Positions 30,412 through 37,643 of a stretch of 64,000 bases of DNA are shown in pieces. The notes under the pieces were generated by a model. That model was not told the DNA's origin. It saw nothing but the letters and a program-made list of their open reading frames with translations, and did no database searches. The translations under genes and the position numbers were made by a program. This DNA is from an uncultured Schlesneria sp. (GTDB lineage Bacteria > Planctomycetota > Planctomycetia > Planctomycetales > Planctomycetaceae). The stretch spans positions 114,997 to 178,996 of the forward strand of contig CAIQIR010000057.1 of the NCBI GenBank assembly GCA_903871875.1. The letters are read 5' to 3'. Numbering within the stretch: position 1 is the stretch's first letter; every line of letters starts with the position of its first letter.

Positions 30412-31143
30412 TCAAGCCGCCAAAGCCTGCCCTCTAAGACGTTCAATACCACCAGTCAGGATCTGACGATCACCACGCGGCATTGTCGAGATCGGCTCGG
30501 CCAGCCGCTTTCCCTCCTTCCGCCAGGGAATCGCCGAGCCGGGGGAGGAGTCCAACATTTCGCAAATTTGCTTGGCCAAGTTGGCCAAGTTGGCAAACAT
30601 CCCTGTTTTGTAGCGTTTGAGCCACATTGCCCATTGGCCAAGTTGGCAACCTTCCCTATTTCGTAGCGTTTGGCGATTCGCCACCACTGCCGGTCCTTCA
30701 GCCGCGGCCTGTTCCGACACTTCGTCCACGCCAACAAAGAAAGCGCCCGCAAAGAATAGATCGTTTCGACGACCGGGCGAACTCTCTCCCCGCAGCCAAC
30801 TCCGAGACCACTGTCCTCCGCGAAACCACTGTCCTCCGCGAAACCACTGTCCTCCGCGATCCAATTGTCCTCCGCGGCTCCTCACGCCGCCGTACTTCGC
30901 GACAAAGCCCCTGGACGAGCCACGCAGGATGTCATGCGGACGGAACCCGGTTCCCCTCGGCGAGCTGACCACGGCAGACAACCACCACACGATGCGTTCA
31001 CCGACGAGGGACAGTACCGTCGCCCAATTCAGTCCCTTGTCCCGCTTGACCCGCTTGGCCCGTTCTTCCGCTCGCTGTTGAGTCCGTTGAGCAATCCGCT
31101 CGCGCCCGCATTCGACATTCACCGGCCATGCTCGTTTCAACAT
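30412..31143 (-). CDS. doubtful basic ORF with internal repeats
   Basis: A 243-codon frame (from ATG at 31143, GGGGGGAA 7 bases upstream). The first ~90 codons look coding: Arg/Lys-rich helix (QQRAEERAKRVKR) then a hydrophobic segment (VLSLVGERIVWWLSAVV). The rest is dominated by DNA repeats: RGGQWF units from an 18-bp tandem repeat, and a 53-bp-offset duplication that is not a multiple of three. No family recognised. It may be a real N-terminal gene with a decayed 3' half, or non-coding; the plus strand is also open here. Confidence 0.35.
   Translation of the reverse strand: MLKRAWPVNVECGRERIAQRTQQRAEERAKRVKRDKGLNWATVLSLVGERIVWWLSAVVSSPRGTGFRPHDILRGSSRGFVAKYGGVRSRGGQLDRGGQWFRGGQWFRGGQWSRSWLRGESSPGRRNDLFFAGAFFVGVDEVSEQAAAEGPAVVANRQTLRNREGCQLGQWAMWLKRYKTGMFANLANLAKQICEMLDSSPGSAIPWRKEGKRLAEPISTMPRGDRQILTGGIERLRGQALAA
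30581..30672. repeat. imperfect direct duplication, 53-bp offset
   Basis: Copies at 30581-30619 and 30634-30672 share TTGGCCAAGTTGGCAA, then a diverged middle, then TAGCGTTTG. The offset of 53 shifts reading frame. TTGGCCAAG is additionally reiterated at 30572-30590. Confidence 0.65.
30807..30877. repeat. 18-bp tandem repeat, four units
   Basis: Three near-perfect copies of ACCACTGTCCTCCGCGAA (30807-30824, 30825-30842, 30843-30860) followed by a diverged fourth unit. It encodes RGGQWF-type repeats on the minus strand. Confidence 0.8.
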
Positions 31144-31398
31144 CCCTGATTCCCCCCAACAGATTCGCACACAACACGCCCCGAGTCCGCTCACGATCAA
31201 ACCCACATTTCCACGCTGCCCGTCGAATTCCCTCGCCGCTGCAGACGGCGACTGACGTGCGACTGCGTGTTAATTAATAACATACAAAAAAAGAGCCATC
31301 GTCCAAGATCAAAACGCGTCTTGTTTCCAAACGTTTGGAAGATTGGTCCAAAAAAGCCAACAATGTCCGAGAATTGACGCATGTTGGCCAGCTCTCCG

Positions 31399-31637
31399 GG
31401 TAGCCCAGATTGCTTTTGCAATCTGGGGGCCGCAGGCCAAGGAGACTTCAACGACAAGCAGCAGGAAGAGGAACTGGACGAGAATTATCAAAATCCGATC
31501 CGCGCGGGCCTCGTGACCCGCGCGAAGGACTGGAAATAAAGTTCTGCTCGCTGGTAGCATTTCAGGAACCAATGGGCGTTTCCATCCTAAGGTCTGAGAT
31601 GAACGCGGCTTTTCGGCCTCCCTGGGCCACGCCGCGG
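31399..31637 (+). pseudogene. REP/RAYT-like remnant, copy A
   Basis: About 240 bases matching a second copy at 34637-34904. It opens with a hairpin-like block (GCCCAGATTGC, TTTTGCAATCTGGG, then GGCCGCAGGCC), followed by a short frame reading NPIRAGLVTRAKDWK. That peptide resembles the C-terminus of REP-associated tyrosine transposases (usually NPVRAGLV...DW.WSS). The frame stops before WSS and there is no upstream transposase domain, so this is a decayed 3' fragment. The right end keeps only part of the inverted hairpin seen in copy B. Confidence 0.6.
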
Positions 31638-31662
31638 TCGGCAACAAGAGGACCGTTACAGA

Positions 31663-32052
31663 ATGAACGAAAAACTTCTCACGAAGTCCGACAAGAAATC
31701 GCTCGTTGTTCCGGTTCTCCTCATCACCGTCGGGACCGGCTGGTTGCTGAGCGAGCTGAGAGTCGCGCCAAGCATCGATTGGATTTGGACACTTGGACTG
31801 GCGATGGTCGGTGTCATCACGATTGCTATCGGTGGCATCGACAAAGTGACGGTTGTCGTCTCGCCATTTTTCATCGTCGCGAGTGGCATTTCCGTTCTCC
31901 GACAGACCGGTCGACTGACGCTCGACCTCGAGGTGCCGATTTTGGTGATCTTGTCAGGCGTGTTGCTGTTGATCGCTCGAATTCCTGCCATACCGGTTCC
32001 GAAATGGATCATTCAGGGACCGAATCACAGACGGCGAGACGACACCGAGTAA
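31663..32052 (+). CDS. small integral membrane protein
   Basis: 129 residues with four hydrophobic segments (about residues 14-30, 40-58, 61-78, 88-106), a charged N-terminus and a basic/acidic tail (HRRRDDTE). The arrangement resembles LiaI/LiaF-type transmembrane regions, but no specific motif supports a name. It follows 26 bases after the copy A remnant and precedes the truncated lipoprotein by 65 bases. Codon use is ordinary for the window. Function unknown. Confidence 0.6.
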   Translation: MNEKLLTKSDKKSLVVPVLLITVGTGWLLSELRVAPSIDWIWTLGLAMVGVITIAIGGIDKVTVVVSPFFIVASGISVLRQTGRLTLDLEVPILVILSGVLLLIARIPAIPVPKWIIQGPNHRRRDDTE

Positions 32053-32117
32053 TTGCCCGGTGTCGTTAACCTTTCGTGGCCGAAGTTGGCGGAAAAACCA
32101 TCGTTGGTGAACCTGCA

Positions 32118-32351
32118 ATGAAAAACGCCGCTCTCCGATTGTCGTTCATCGCCATGACGACTGTCATGTTAATCGGATGTGGTTCAGGCTACACGAAGAG
32201 CGGTGGCCAGTGGACGTTCATCAATATCAACGAAGCCGTCGGGCGTGAAGTGAGAAAGATGGACGCAGACATCCCCACCGTTCGTGTTCTGGGGAAAGGA
32301 ACGTTTTTTGACACGGTTCAAATCTTGTCGCCCCGACTATCTTTCGTTTGA
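32118..32351 (+). pseudogene. 5' fragment of a lipoprotein gene
   Basis: 77 codons. Signal peptide with lipobox VMLIGC, then a short region ending VRVLGKGTFFDTVQ. The start at 32118 is chosen to place the signal peptide at the N-terminus. The last ~12 codons read antisense through the end of the serine-recombinase remnant, so the authentic C-terminal part appears replaced. The visible part recalls DKNYY-repeat lipoproteins, but too little remains to be sure. Probably a gene interrupted by an old insertion. Confidence 0.5.
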
Positions 32352-32830
32352 AGCCCTTCGGCCAACATGTCGAAGGGCTTTCTCCATTCTGGAACGAGAC
32401 TTACGCCATCGAGCTTCCAGTTCAAACACACGATTTCGAGGATTCGGCGTTTTGCAGCCCAATCCGCTGCAAACCACTTCGCACGTAGGTTTTGAGAAAG
32501 TTCAAACGCTTTGATCGCAGTGTCGATGATTTCATGCCGATTGCGGTCTGCCGAGTCGATCTGAAGTTTCAACTCTGATTCCCGATCTCGAAGTTCCTGT
32601 GCCTTCGTGGCGTAGGTATTGGCTTCGATCTCTTCGAGCAGCCGCAGGTTGAGTAAACGGTTCTGGTGATCTCGAACCTGAATAAGTTCGTCCTGAAGCT
32701 GCTTGGCTTTCGCCGCAGTTGATCGCTCGTCCCAGTTGGTGGCTTTCCGCAATTCCTCTCGGAAAGTATCCCGAAACTCGGCAGCTTCGCCTCGCAAGAA
32801 CAGGACACATTCTTCTATAAGGACCGCAAG
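32318..32830 (-). pseudogene. C-terminal remnant of a large serine recombinase
   Basis: About 165 codons from an open frame that runs to 32884. It shows the coiled-coil (QLQDELIQVRDHQNRLLNLR, LRDRESELKLQID) and the tail typical of large serine recombinases (AADWAAKRRILEIVCLNWKL, then PEWRKPFDMLAEGL). The catalytic resolvase domain and recombinase domain are missing. The upstream boundary meets a plus-strand DUF1254-like fragment at about 32790-32810, marking a rearrangement. A second fragment of the same family lies at 35821-35950. Confidence 0.7.
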
Positions 32831-33030
32831 TGGCAGTATGTCGGTGACGTTCCCGACACTTTCGCCAAGGACGGCGTGTTGCAAGTCGATCGTCGGGCTT
32901 ACGTCTACTACATGGCTCTGGGCAACTCGCTAGCCATGATGGCAAGGAATGTCGGCATTGGGTCGTACTATTTGTGGTCGTACAAGGACGGAGCGGGCAA
33001 TTTTCTTGATGGTGCGAAGGAGAAGTCAAA
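32780..33030 (+). pseudogene. fragment of a DUF1254-like protein
   Basis: An open stretch (no start needed; an internal ATG lies at 32876) reads FFYKDRKWQYVGD, YYMALGNSLAMMARNVGIGS, YYLWSYKDGAGNFLDG. This pattern, an aromatic-rich segment ending with D..GN.LDG, resembles the central part of DUF1254/DUF1214 proteins. Both ends are lost: the left runs into the recombinase remnant, the right into a palindromic repeat at 33031. Not expected to be functional. Confidence 0.5.
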
Positions 33031-33121
33031 GGGGATGAACCCCAATGAGAGTTCGACAAACCGCGGAAGACAAAGACAGCAATCGCGAGTATTGTGCATT
33101 CCATGATTCGGGTTTATCCCC
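33031..33121 (-). repeat. palindromic-ended element, copy 1 (inverted)
   Basis: Ends are an inverted repeat: GGGGATGAACCC at 33031-33042 and GGGTTTATCCCC at 33110-33121 (11 of 12 match). The interior in this strand (GTTCGACAAACCGCGGAAGACA) resembles the reverse complement of the elements at 34566-34638 and 43339-43413. It lies directly upstream of the DUF5722 gene. Most divergent of the three copies. Confidence 0.5.
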
Positions 33122-33232
33122 TTCTTCCGCGCCTTGGATGAGTTGAACAGCGCGACGCTAATTTCACCCCGAGGCCGGTGACCGAATGCTAACTCACATT
33201 CATCGCTGTCCTCTTTTTCATTGGAACTCCGC

Positions 33233-34537
33233 ATGCGGTCGATTCTGATTTTGATCATCTGCGGCGGATCTGCGTCGATGGCATTTGCAGGGCCACCCAA
33301 TGAAGAACACTTTCCGCAGCCGCTCAATAAGAAGGGGTTGCAGGTTCAGATGATCGACGACGCGATCGCACTCGGTGTTCACCATGCCGCGCTAAACGTC
33401 GATCTCACTCAATTGATTGACCCTACCGGTCAGGACAATGGGCCGAAATGGACCGTCAACGGCAAGCAGTTTGCCTTCTCGCCCTCTCAAGTGGCAGGGA
33501 TCGATGCCCAGGTCAAACCGCTCAGCGATCATCAGATTGTGGTCACGCTGATCCTGCTCACCTATGTGTCCCAGGATGCGAAGCGAAACGAGTTAATGCT
33601 GCACCCCCGCTCTGCGAAGAACGAGAAAATGGCGGGACCGATTGCCATGTTCAACACCACCACGGCCGATGGGTCCGACGCACTGCAGGCCTGCCTGGAA
33701 TTTCTGGCCGATCGGTACAGTGCCGAACAGGGACATGGCCGGGTTTGGGGGTACATCTGCGGAAATGAAGTGAACTCGCACTGGTTCTGGGCCAACATGG
33801 GACACGCGACACCGGACGAAGTGATGACGGAATACGAAAGAGCTGTCCGCTTGATTCATCGGGCCGTGCGGAAGTCTTCGCGCGCGGCACGCGTCTATCT
33901 CTCGATGGACCACTTCTGGAATGAGCGTTACGCGGCGGGCAGTTCCACGCAATGTCTGGGTGGCCGAGAGTTTCTTGATCGATTCGCCGCCAAAGCCCAC
34001 GAAAACGGCGACTTTGACTGGCATCTGGCGCACCATCCCTATCCGGAACCACTCACCGATCCCAGGTTCTGGCGGGATAACGTCCATTCCCCTCATCACA
34101 ATCAAGCGCATTCCATCACGTTCCGCAATCTGGACGTTCTGATGGATTATCTGCAGCAGGATCGATTGAAGTTTGCAGGACAATCGCGGCGGGTGATCCT
34201 GTCGGAGCAAGGTTTCCACTGCAACGAAGGGCGGCCGCAGGGAGAACTCGAGCAGGCGGCTGCCTATGCCTTGGCCTATAAAACGGTCGACAGGCTTCCC
34301 GGCATCGACGCATTCATTCTGCATCGCCACACCGACCATGCCCAGGAGGGGGGATTGAATCTGGGACTTTGGACGAATCGGCCGGGGCAGATCTGTTCCC
34401 CTGATCGCAAACGGAAAATGTATGAACTGTTTCAGGCGGCCGGCACGCCGGATGAACAGCGCGTCTTTGCAATTGCGTTGCCGATCATCGGAGCCGCCGA
34501 CTGGGACGAAGCCCTGCGAAATCTGATGAGTCCTTAA
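33233..34537 (+). CDS. DUF5722 secreted glycoside-hydrolase-like protein
   Basis: 434 residues. Signal peptide (MRSILILIICGG through AFAG), then a TIM-barrel-like domain. Two acidic residues sit where clan-A glycosidases place acid/base and nucleophile: GNEVNSHW (Glu near residue 178) and ILSEQGFHC (Glu near residue 325). Other conserved blocks are DFDWHLAHHPYPEP and FILHRHTDH. This matches DUF5722, whose substrate is not established. ATG at 33233 is chosen for the signal peptide; the frame opens at TTG 33221. The gene is intact, with ordinary codon use, and is bracketed by two palindromic elements in a region of otherwise broken genes. Confidence 0.75.
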   Translation: MRSILILIICGGSASMAFAGPPNEEHFPQPLNKKGLQVQMIDDAIALGVHHAALNVDLTQLIDPTGQDNGPKWTVNGKQFAFSPSQVAGIDAQVKPLSDHQIVVTLILLTYVSQDAKRNELMLHPRSAKNEKMAGPIAMFNTTTADGSDALQACLEFLADRYSAEQGHGRVWGYICGNEVNSHWFWANMGHATPDEVMTEYERAVRLIHRAVRKSSRAARVYLSMDHFWNERYAAGSSTQCLGGREFLDRFAAKAHENGDFDWHLAHHPYPEPLTDPRFWRDNVHSPHHNQAHSITFRNLDVLMDYLQQDRLKFAGQSRRVILSEQGFHCNEGRPQGELEQAAAYALAYKTVDRLPGIDAFILHRHTDHAQEGGLNLGLWTNRPGQICSPDRKRKMYELFQAAGTPDEQRVFAIALPIIGAADWDEALRNLMSP

Positions 34538-34565
34538 AGGTGCGCCGCGTCGAAAAAAGAGGATG

Positions 34566-34638
34566 AGCCCCAATCAATGAGGACGGTTTACTTTTGGGTT
34601 TCGGCTACCTTTCGCAGTCGGCAAAACGGTTATTGGGG
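34566..34638 (+). repeat. palindromic-ended element, copy 2
   Basis: About 73 bp starting AGCCCCAATCAATGAG and ending GTTATTGGGG, so the ends CCCCAAT/ATTGGGG are inverted repeats. It matches 43339-43413 along its length (CAATCAATGAG, TTACTTTTG, TTCGGCT, TTTCGC, GTTATTGGG). It lies 28 bases after the DUF5722 stop and abuts the REP/RAYT-like remnant. Confidence 0.75.
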
Positions 34639-34904
34639 TGGCCCAGTGTTGCTTTGCAACCTGGGGGCCGCAGGCCAAGGAGGCTTAAATGACAAAAAGC
34701 ATGAAGAGAAACTGGATGAAAGGTATCACAAACCGATCCACGCGGGCCCCGTGACCCGCGCAACGGACTGGAAATGGAGTTCTGCTCGCTAGTAGCATTT
34801 CAACGATCAATGGGCAATTCCATCCAATGACCTGAGATGAACGCGCCTGTTCAACCTCCCTGGCCTACGGCCCCCAAAGGTTGCGAAGCAACCTGGGCCA
34901 CCCG
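34637..34904 (+). pseudogene. REP/RAYT-like remnant, copy B, with inverted hairpin ends
   Basis: 268 bp. Each end carries a related palindromic block in inverted orientation: GGTGGCCCAG...CTGGGGGCCGCAGGCC at 34637-34678 and the reverse of GGTGGCCCAGGTTGCTTCGC at about 34860-34904. Between them a frame reads KPIHAGPVTRATDWKWSSAR, the C-terminal motif of REP-associated tyrosine transposases (RAYT), followed by stops. The catalytic part (HUH, Tyr) is absent. Matches copy A at 31399-31637. Confidence 0.65.
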
Positions 34905-35185
34905 GCGTGACTCGAAATCAATCGTAGGAACAGGTCGCTTCGTTGGGCGACCGAGCGAAATCCTCTGCACACCGAAAAGACCGCCGAGCGACTTACGGAG
35001 TGCCGCTTGCCAACCACAAATTGCGATCGTCAATGGGGTAGGGGTCGACCTGAACTTCAGGTCGTGTGGTCATTGGAAGTTTCCGCTGGCTGAACTTTTT
35101 CGCAGTTCGTTTGTCGTGGTTTGCTGAGCAGCAACCAGCTGGAGCAGATCGCCAGACCTGCCACCAAAAACGACAGCGGTCTCGT
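34905..35185. other. no gene recognised
   Basis: About 280 bases following the REP-like remnant. Short frames only; none has coding signatures or a recognised motif. Confidence 0.5.
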
Positions 35186-35623
35186 TCAACGCCGAAACCC
35201 GCGATGAAGCCAGATGTTGTGAATGTTTCTCAGGTGAAGGTTGATCTGTTCCAGACACAGCCTCTTTCCTCGCCCGGTCTTGGGGCCGTTAGCCAGTGAT
35301 GTATCGACACGCACCGACTCAAACTTCGGTTGCCGTTTTCGCCGTTGACCAACCAGCACCAAGACCAGCAATATCGCCGCCACGATGGCGATTGACCGAT
35401 AGGTAATGGAGCAACTTAGTAAATCGACTGGCGGCAAGTCACCGATGCCGTTTCGCGTTCTGTCGACACCGAATTCAATTGCCCGTTCTGTCGCTTCTAA
35501 GTGAAACTTGAGACCTCCGCCTTTGAGAAATGGTCGGATCGAATAAACCATGGAAAAAAGGCAGATCCCCGCCACAACTACCGCGCCGGCCTGACGTATC
35601 CACGGCTTAAAATAGTCGCCCAT
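35186..35623 (-). CDS. two-span membrane protein, unknown
   Basis: 145 residues from ATG at 35623, which has AAGGAG 7 bases upstream; a longer frame to 35755 lacks this. Hydrophobic segments at about residues 12-30 (AVVVAGICLFSMVYSI) and 79-96 (SIAIVAAILLVLVLVG), a short periplasmic loop and a basic cytoplasmic tail (QRRKRQPK). No family recognised. It lies alone in the decaying region but has a good ribosome-binding site and no internal disruption. Confidence 0.55.
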   Translation of the reverse strand: MGDYFKPWIRQAGAVVVAGICLFSMVYSIRPFLKGGGLKFHLEATERAIEFGVDRTRNGIGDLPPVDLLSCSITYRSIAIVAAILLVLVLVGQRRKRQPKFESVRVDTSLANGPKTGRGKRLCLEQINLHLRNIHNIWLHRGFRR

Positions 35624-35820
35624 CGGAATGCTCCTTAAACGAACACGCCCCAGTTTATCACCGGGGCGGTTCCGTTTCGATCCCGATTTCAAATCAGAGT
35701 TGGAGCAAAGAAGACAGCTCCAATATTGACGGTTCAGTCTCGTCGCTCGTGACAAATACGATGTTCGATCCTATTTGGACCTGACCCTTTTCCATATCCG
35801 GATACCGCTTAGGAAAAGTT

Positions 35821-35950
35821 CTAGAGCCGTCTAGTCAGACAGACTTTGTTGAGAAATGAGCCCTCGGCGAGAACGTCGAAGGGCTTTCTCATTATGGGGA
35901 CAAGAGTGGCAGTTTCAAGATTGTGTTCAAATAGCGCCGTACGAACGCCT
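35821..35950 (-). pseudogene. second serine-recombinase C-terminal remnant
   Basis: A short frame reads ETATLVPIMRKPFDVLAEG, matching the end of the remnant at 32.3 kb (VSLVPEWRKPFDMLAEG). Upstream sequence in the same direction is not recognisable in frame, so only the last ~40 codons survive. Confidence 0.55.
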
Positions 35951-36317
35951 GACGTTCCAGCGGAGTTGACGCAACATCTTCGATCTCTACACGTCGGGCG
36001 GTTCAAATCTCGTTGCCAGGTCAAGCGGACGTTCAGCCGGCAATTAACTTGAGGTTTTGGACAGCATCAATATGGCTACATGCCGCCAGTCGCCATACTT
36101 TGCGCGCGGGTTCGTACCGATCTAAATTAGTAGGTTCATCACCTGCATTCTGCCGCCCAAGAAGTTCTGAGCCATTTCGCGCACCTGAGTTGGCTGTAAC
36201 CAATCGGCGAATTGCCAATCGCGGTCATTGACGAGACTGTGGCAACAACCTATTTTCGCTGCAATTCGGTTAAAGAATCACTCATTCGGCTGTGATGCAT
36301 CAACCTTGGAGTTCTTC
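35951..36317. other. no gene recognised
   Basis: About 370 bases between the recombinase remnant and the SnoaL-like gene. No convincing frame; probably decayed sequence plus the promoter of the downstream gene. Confidence 0.45.
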
Positions 36318-36743
36318 ATGCCAGATCAGCCTTCGCCGGAAGTCGAACTGCTCCGCGCGGCGTACGCTGCGTTTAACGCGCGGGACTTCGACGCCGCCTT
36401 CGCCACCATGGCCCCGGACGTGGCATGGCCGCGGGCGTTTAAGGGGGGCGTCGTTCGCGGTCAGCATGATGTCCGAGCTTACTGGACGGAGCAGTGGTCT
36501 GAGATTGACCCGCACGTCGAGCCGGTTTCCTTCCGGCTAGAGGGTGCTGGGCGAATCTTGGTCGATGTGCATCAAGTCGTGCGCGACCTGGACGGGGCCA
36601 TTCTTGGTGATGAACACGTTGGCCACCGTTTCACCATCGAAGACGGCTTGATCCAAGCCATGGAAGTCTGTCCGCTCTCCGAGCGTGCCGTTCGATGGCA
36701 TGCCCCACATCGCCAAGTCTGGCGCCTGGACGAACGGCCTTGA
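36318..36743 (+). CDS. SnoaL-like / NTF2-fold protein with chimeric C-terminus
   Basis: 141 residues. An NTF2-like fold is indicated by LLRAAYAAFNARDFDAAFATM, PDVAWP and GGVVRGQHDVRAYW at the start and DEHVGHRFTIEDGLIQAMEV near the end. Such proteins are small enzymes or ligand-binding proteins of varied function. ATG at 36318 follows GGAG by 7 bases. After about residue 122 the sequence is antisense to the methionine aminopeptidase remnant (minus-strand AIERHAR motif), so the last ~20 residues are not native. The core fold may still be complete. Confidence 0.6.
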   Translation: MPDQPSPEVELLRAAYAAFNARDFDAAFATMAPDVAWPRAFKGGVVRGQHDVRAYWTEQWSEIDPHVEPVSFRLEGAGRILVDVHQVVRDLDGAILGDEHVGHRFTIEDGLIQAMEVCPLSERAVRWHAPHRQVWRLDERP

Positions 36744-37143
36744 TTCCTTTCCACATCGCTTCGTAGGTCACTTGCACGAGCCGTTTAGCCAGCGGTGACA
36801 CCTCACCAACAAGATACGTTTTGCTGGAATCAACGATATAGCCATTTTTCTCTAACGTGATATCGAAATTAACGATATCCCCGCTTTGCAATATCTCTGT
36901 AGTGGATGGAACACCATGGCAAACCACGTTGTTGCGAGAGGAGTTAAGTGCGTAGGCATACCCGTACTGCCCTTTGCTAGCGGGGCGTGCCTTGAGTTGA
37001 TTCACGATGAGGCTATCGACCAGATTGTTGATCTGCATGGTTGACATGCCGATCAAGCTCAGCCGATCCAAATAGCCAAACACATCCGCGAGCAACTGAC
37101 CTGACTCCGCCAACAATGCGATTTCTTCTGGTCGCTTGGTCAT
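36631..37143 (-). pseudogene. map: truncated type I methionine aminopeptidase
   Basis: 170 codons. The N-terminal half is well preserved: RPEEIALLAESG, YAYALNSSRNNVVCHGVPST (active-site His of the VCHGVP block), VNFDITLEKNGYIVDSSKTY with the two metal-binding Asp residues, and RPGARLGDVGHAIERHA. It then breaks at about 36675 into unrelated sequence, so the later ligands (His of the GHGIG block and two Glu residues) are absent. It cannot be active alone. It overlaps the ParD-like stop by ATGA (4 nt), a translationally coupled pair. Confidence 0.8.
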
Positions 37144-37352
37144 GTCGAAGCGACCTTGATGGCTTGCGGCACAACGCCCGCGGCTCGCAGTTCCCGAGCA
37201 ACGATCTCATTGAAACTCTGCGTCGGATTCATTTCGCACACCATGCCAATCTTGATCCAGAAGGCCGCTTGCGCGTTGATCGACCGATACGACACGACGC
37301 TCGCGTTGCGTATTTGATCGTGCAAATCATCGTCGATCTTCACAATGCCCAT
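37140..37352 (-). CDS. ParD-like antitoxin-family protein
   Basis: 70 residues from ATG at 37352 (CGGAGGG about 4-8 bases upstream; the frame extends further up without support). MGIVKIDDDLHDQIRNAS, then SINAQAAFWIKIGM and QSFNEIVARELRAAG, the pattern of the ParD-like family (DUF3423), related to ribbon-helix-helix antitoxins. In other bacteria this family is often followed directly by a methionine aminopeptidase gene, as here. It probably binds the palindrome just upstream of its own start. Confidence 0.75.
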   Translation of the reverse strand: MGIVKIDDDLHDQIRNASVVSYRSINAQAAFWIKIGMVCEMNPTQSFNEIVARELRAAGVVPQAIKVAST

Positions 37353-37358
37353 GCCACC

Positions 37359-37394
37359 CTCCGTATATGAAACATATACAAAATATATACGGAG
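37359..37394. promoter_or_regulatory. palindromic operator upstream of ParD-like gene
   Basis: Outer inverted repeat CTCCGTATAT (37359-37368) / ATATACGGAG (37385-37394), perfect over 10 bp, nests an inner perfect repeat GTATATG (37363-37369) / CATATAC (37373-37379). It overlaps the ribosome-binding site of the ParD-like gene (start 37352). This placement fits autorepression by a ribbon-helix-helix protein. Confidence 0.65.
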
Positions 37395-37643
37395 ACCCAA
37401 TGGCCGTGCAAGTGATTTTTGCCGATTCGGAGTCATCTCAGAAAACGGAAAAAATCGCACGCGACCCACCAAGGCGCCCGTCAATTTATGCCGCTGCTAA
37501 CAGGGCATGAAGAGGGCTTTCCCCAGCGTCGGCTGCCGCTCCAAAAAGTTCAATTGGGTCCAGTCGCCCCGACTACGAAATTCGCAAGAGTCACTCGATC
37601 CGAAATTGAGGGGCTCTGTTCCTGATGAAGTCAGTCGAGCGGT

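Noticed and set aside
30572..30877. Possible CRISPR array
   Set aside because: The repeats are contiguous 18-bp units or a single duplication without unique spacers of regular length, and there are no cas genes.
35985..36025. GGTTCAAATC, resembling a tRNA T-loop
   Set aside because: The flanking bases do not pair into a T stem and no acceptor or anticodon arm can be drawn; no tRNA is called.
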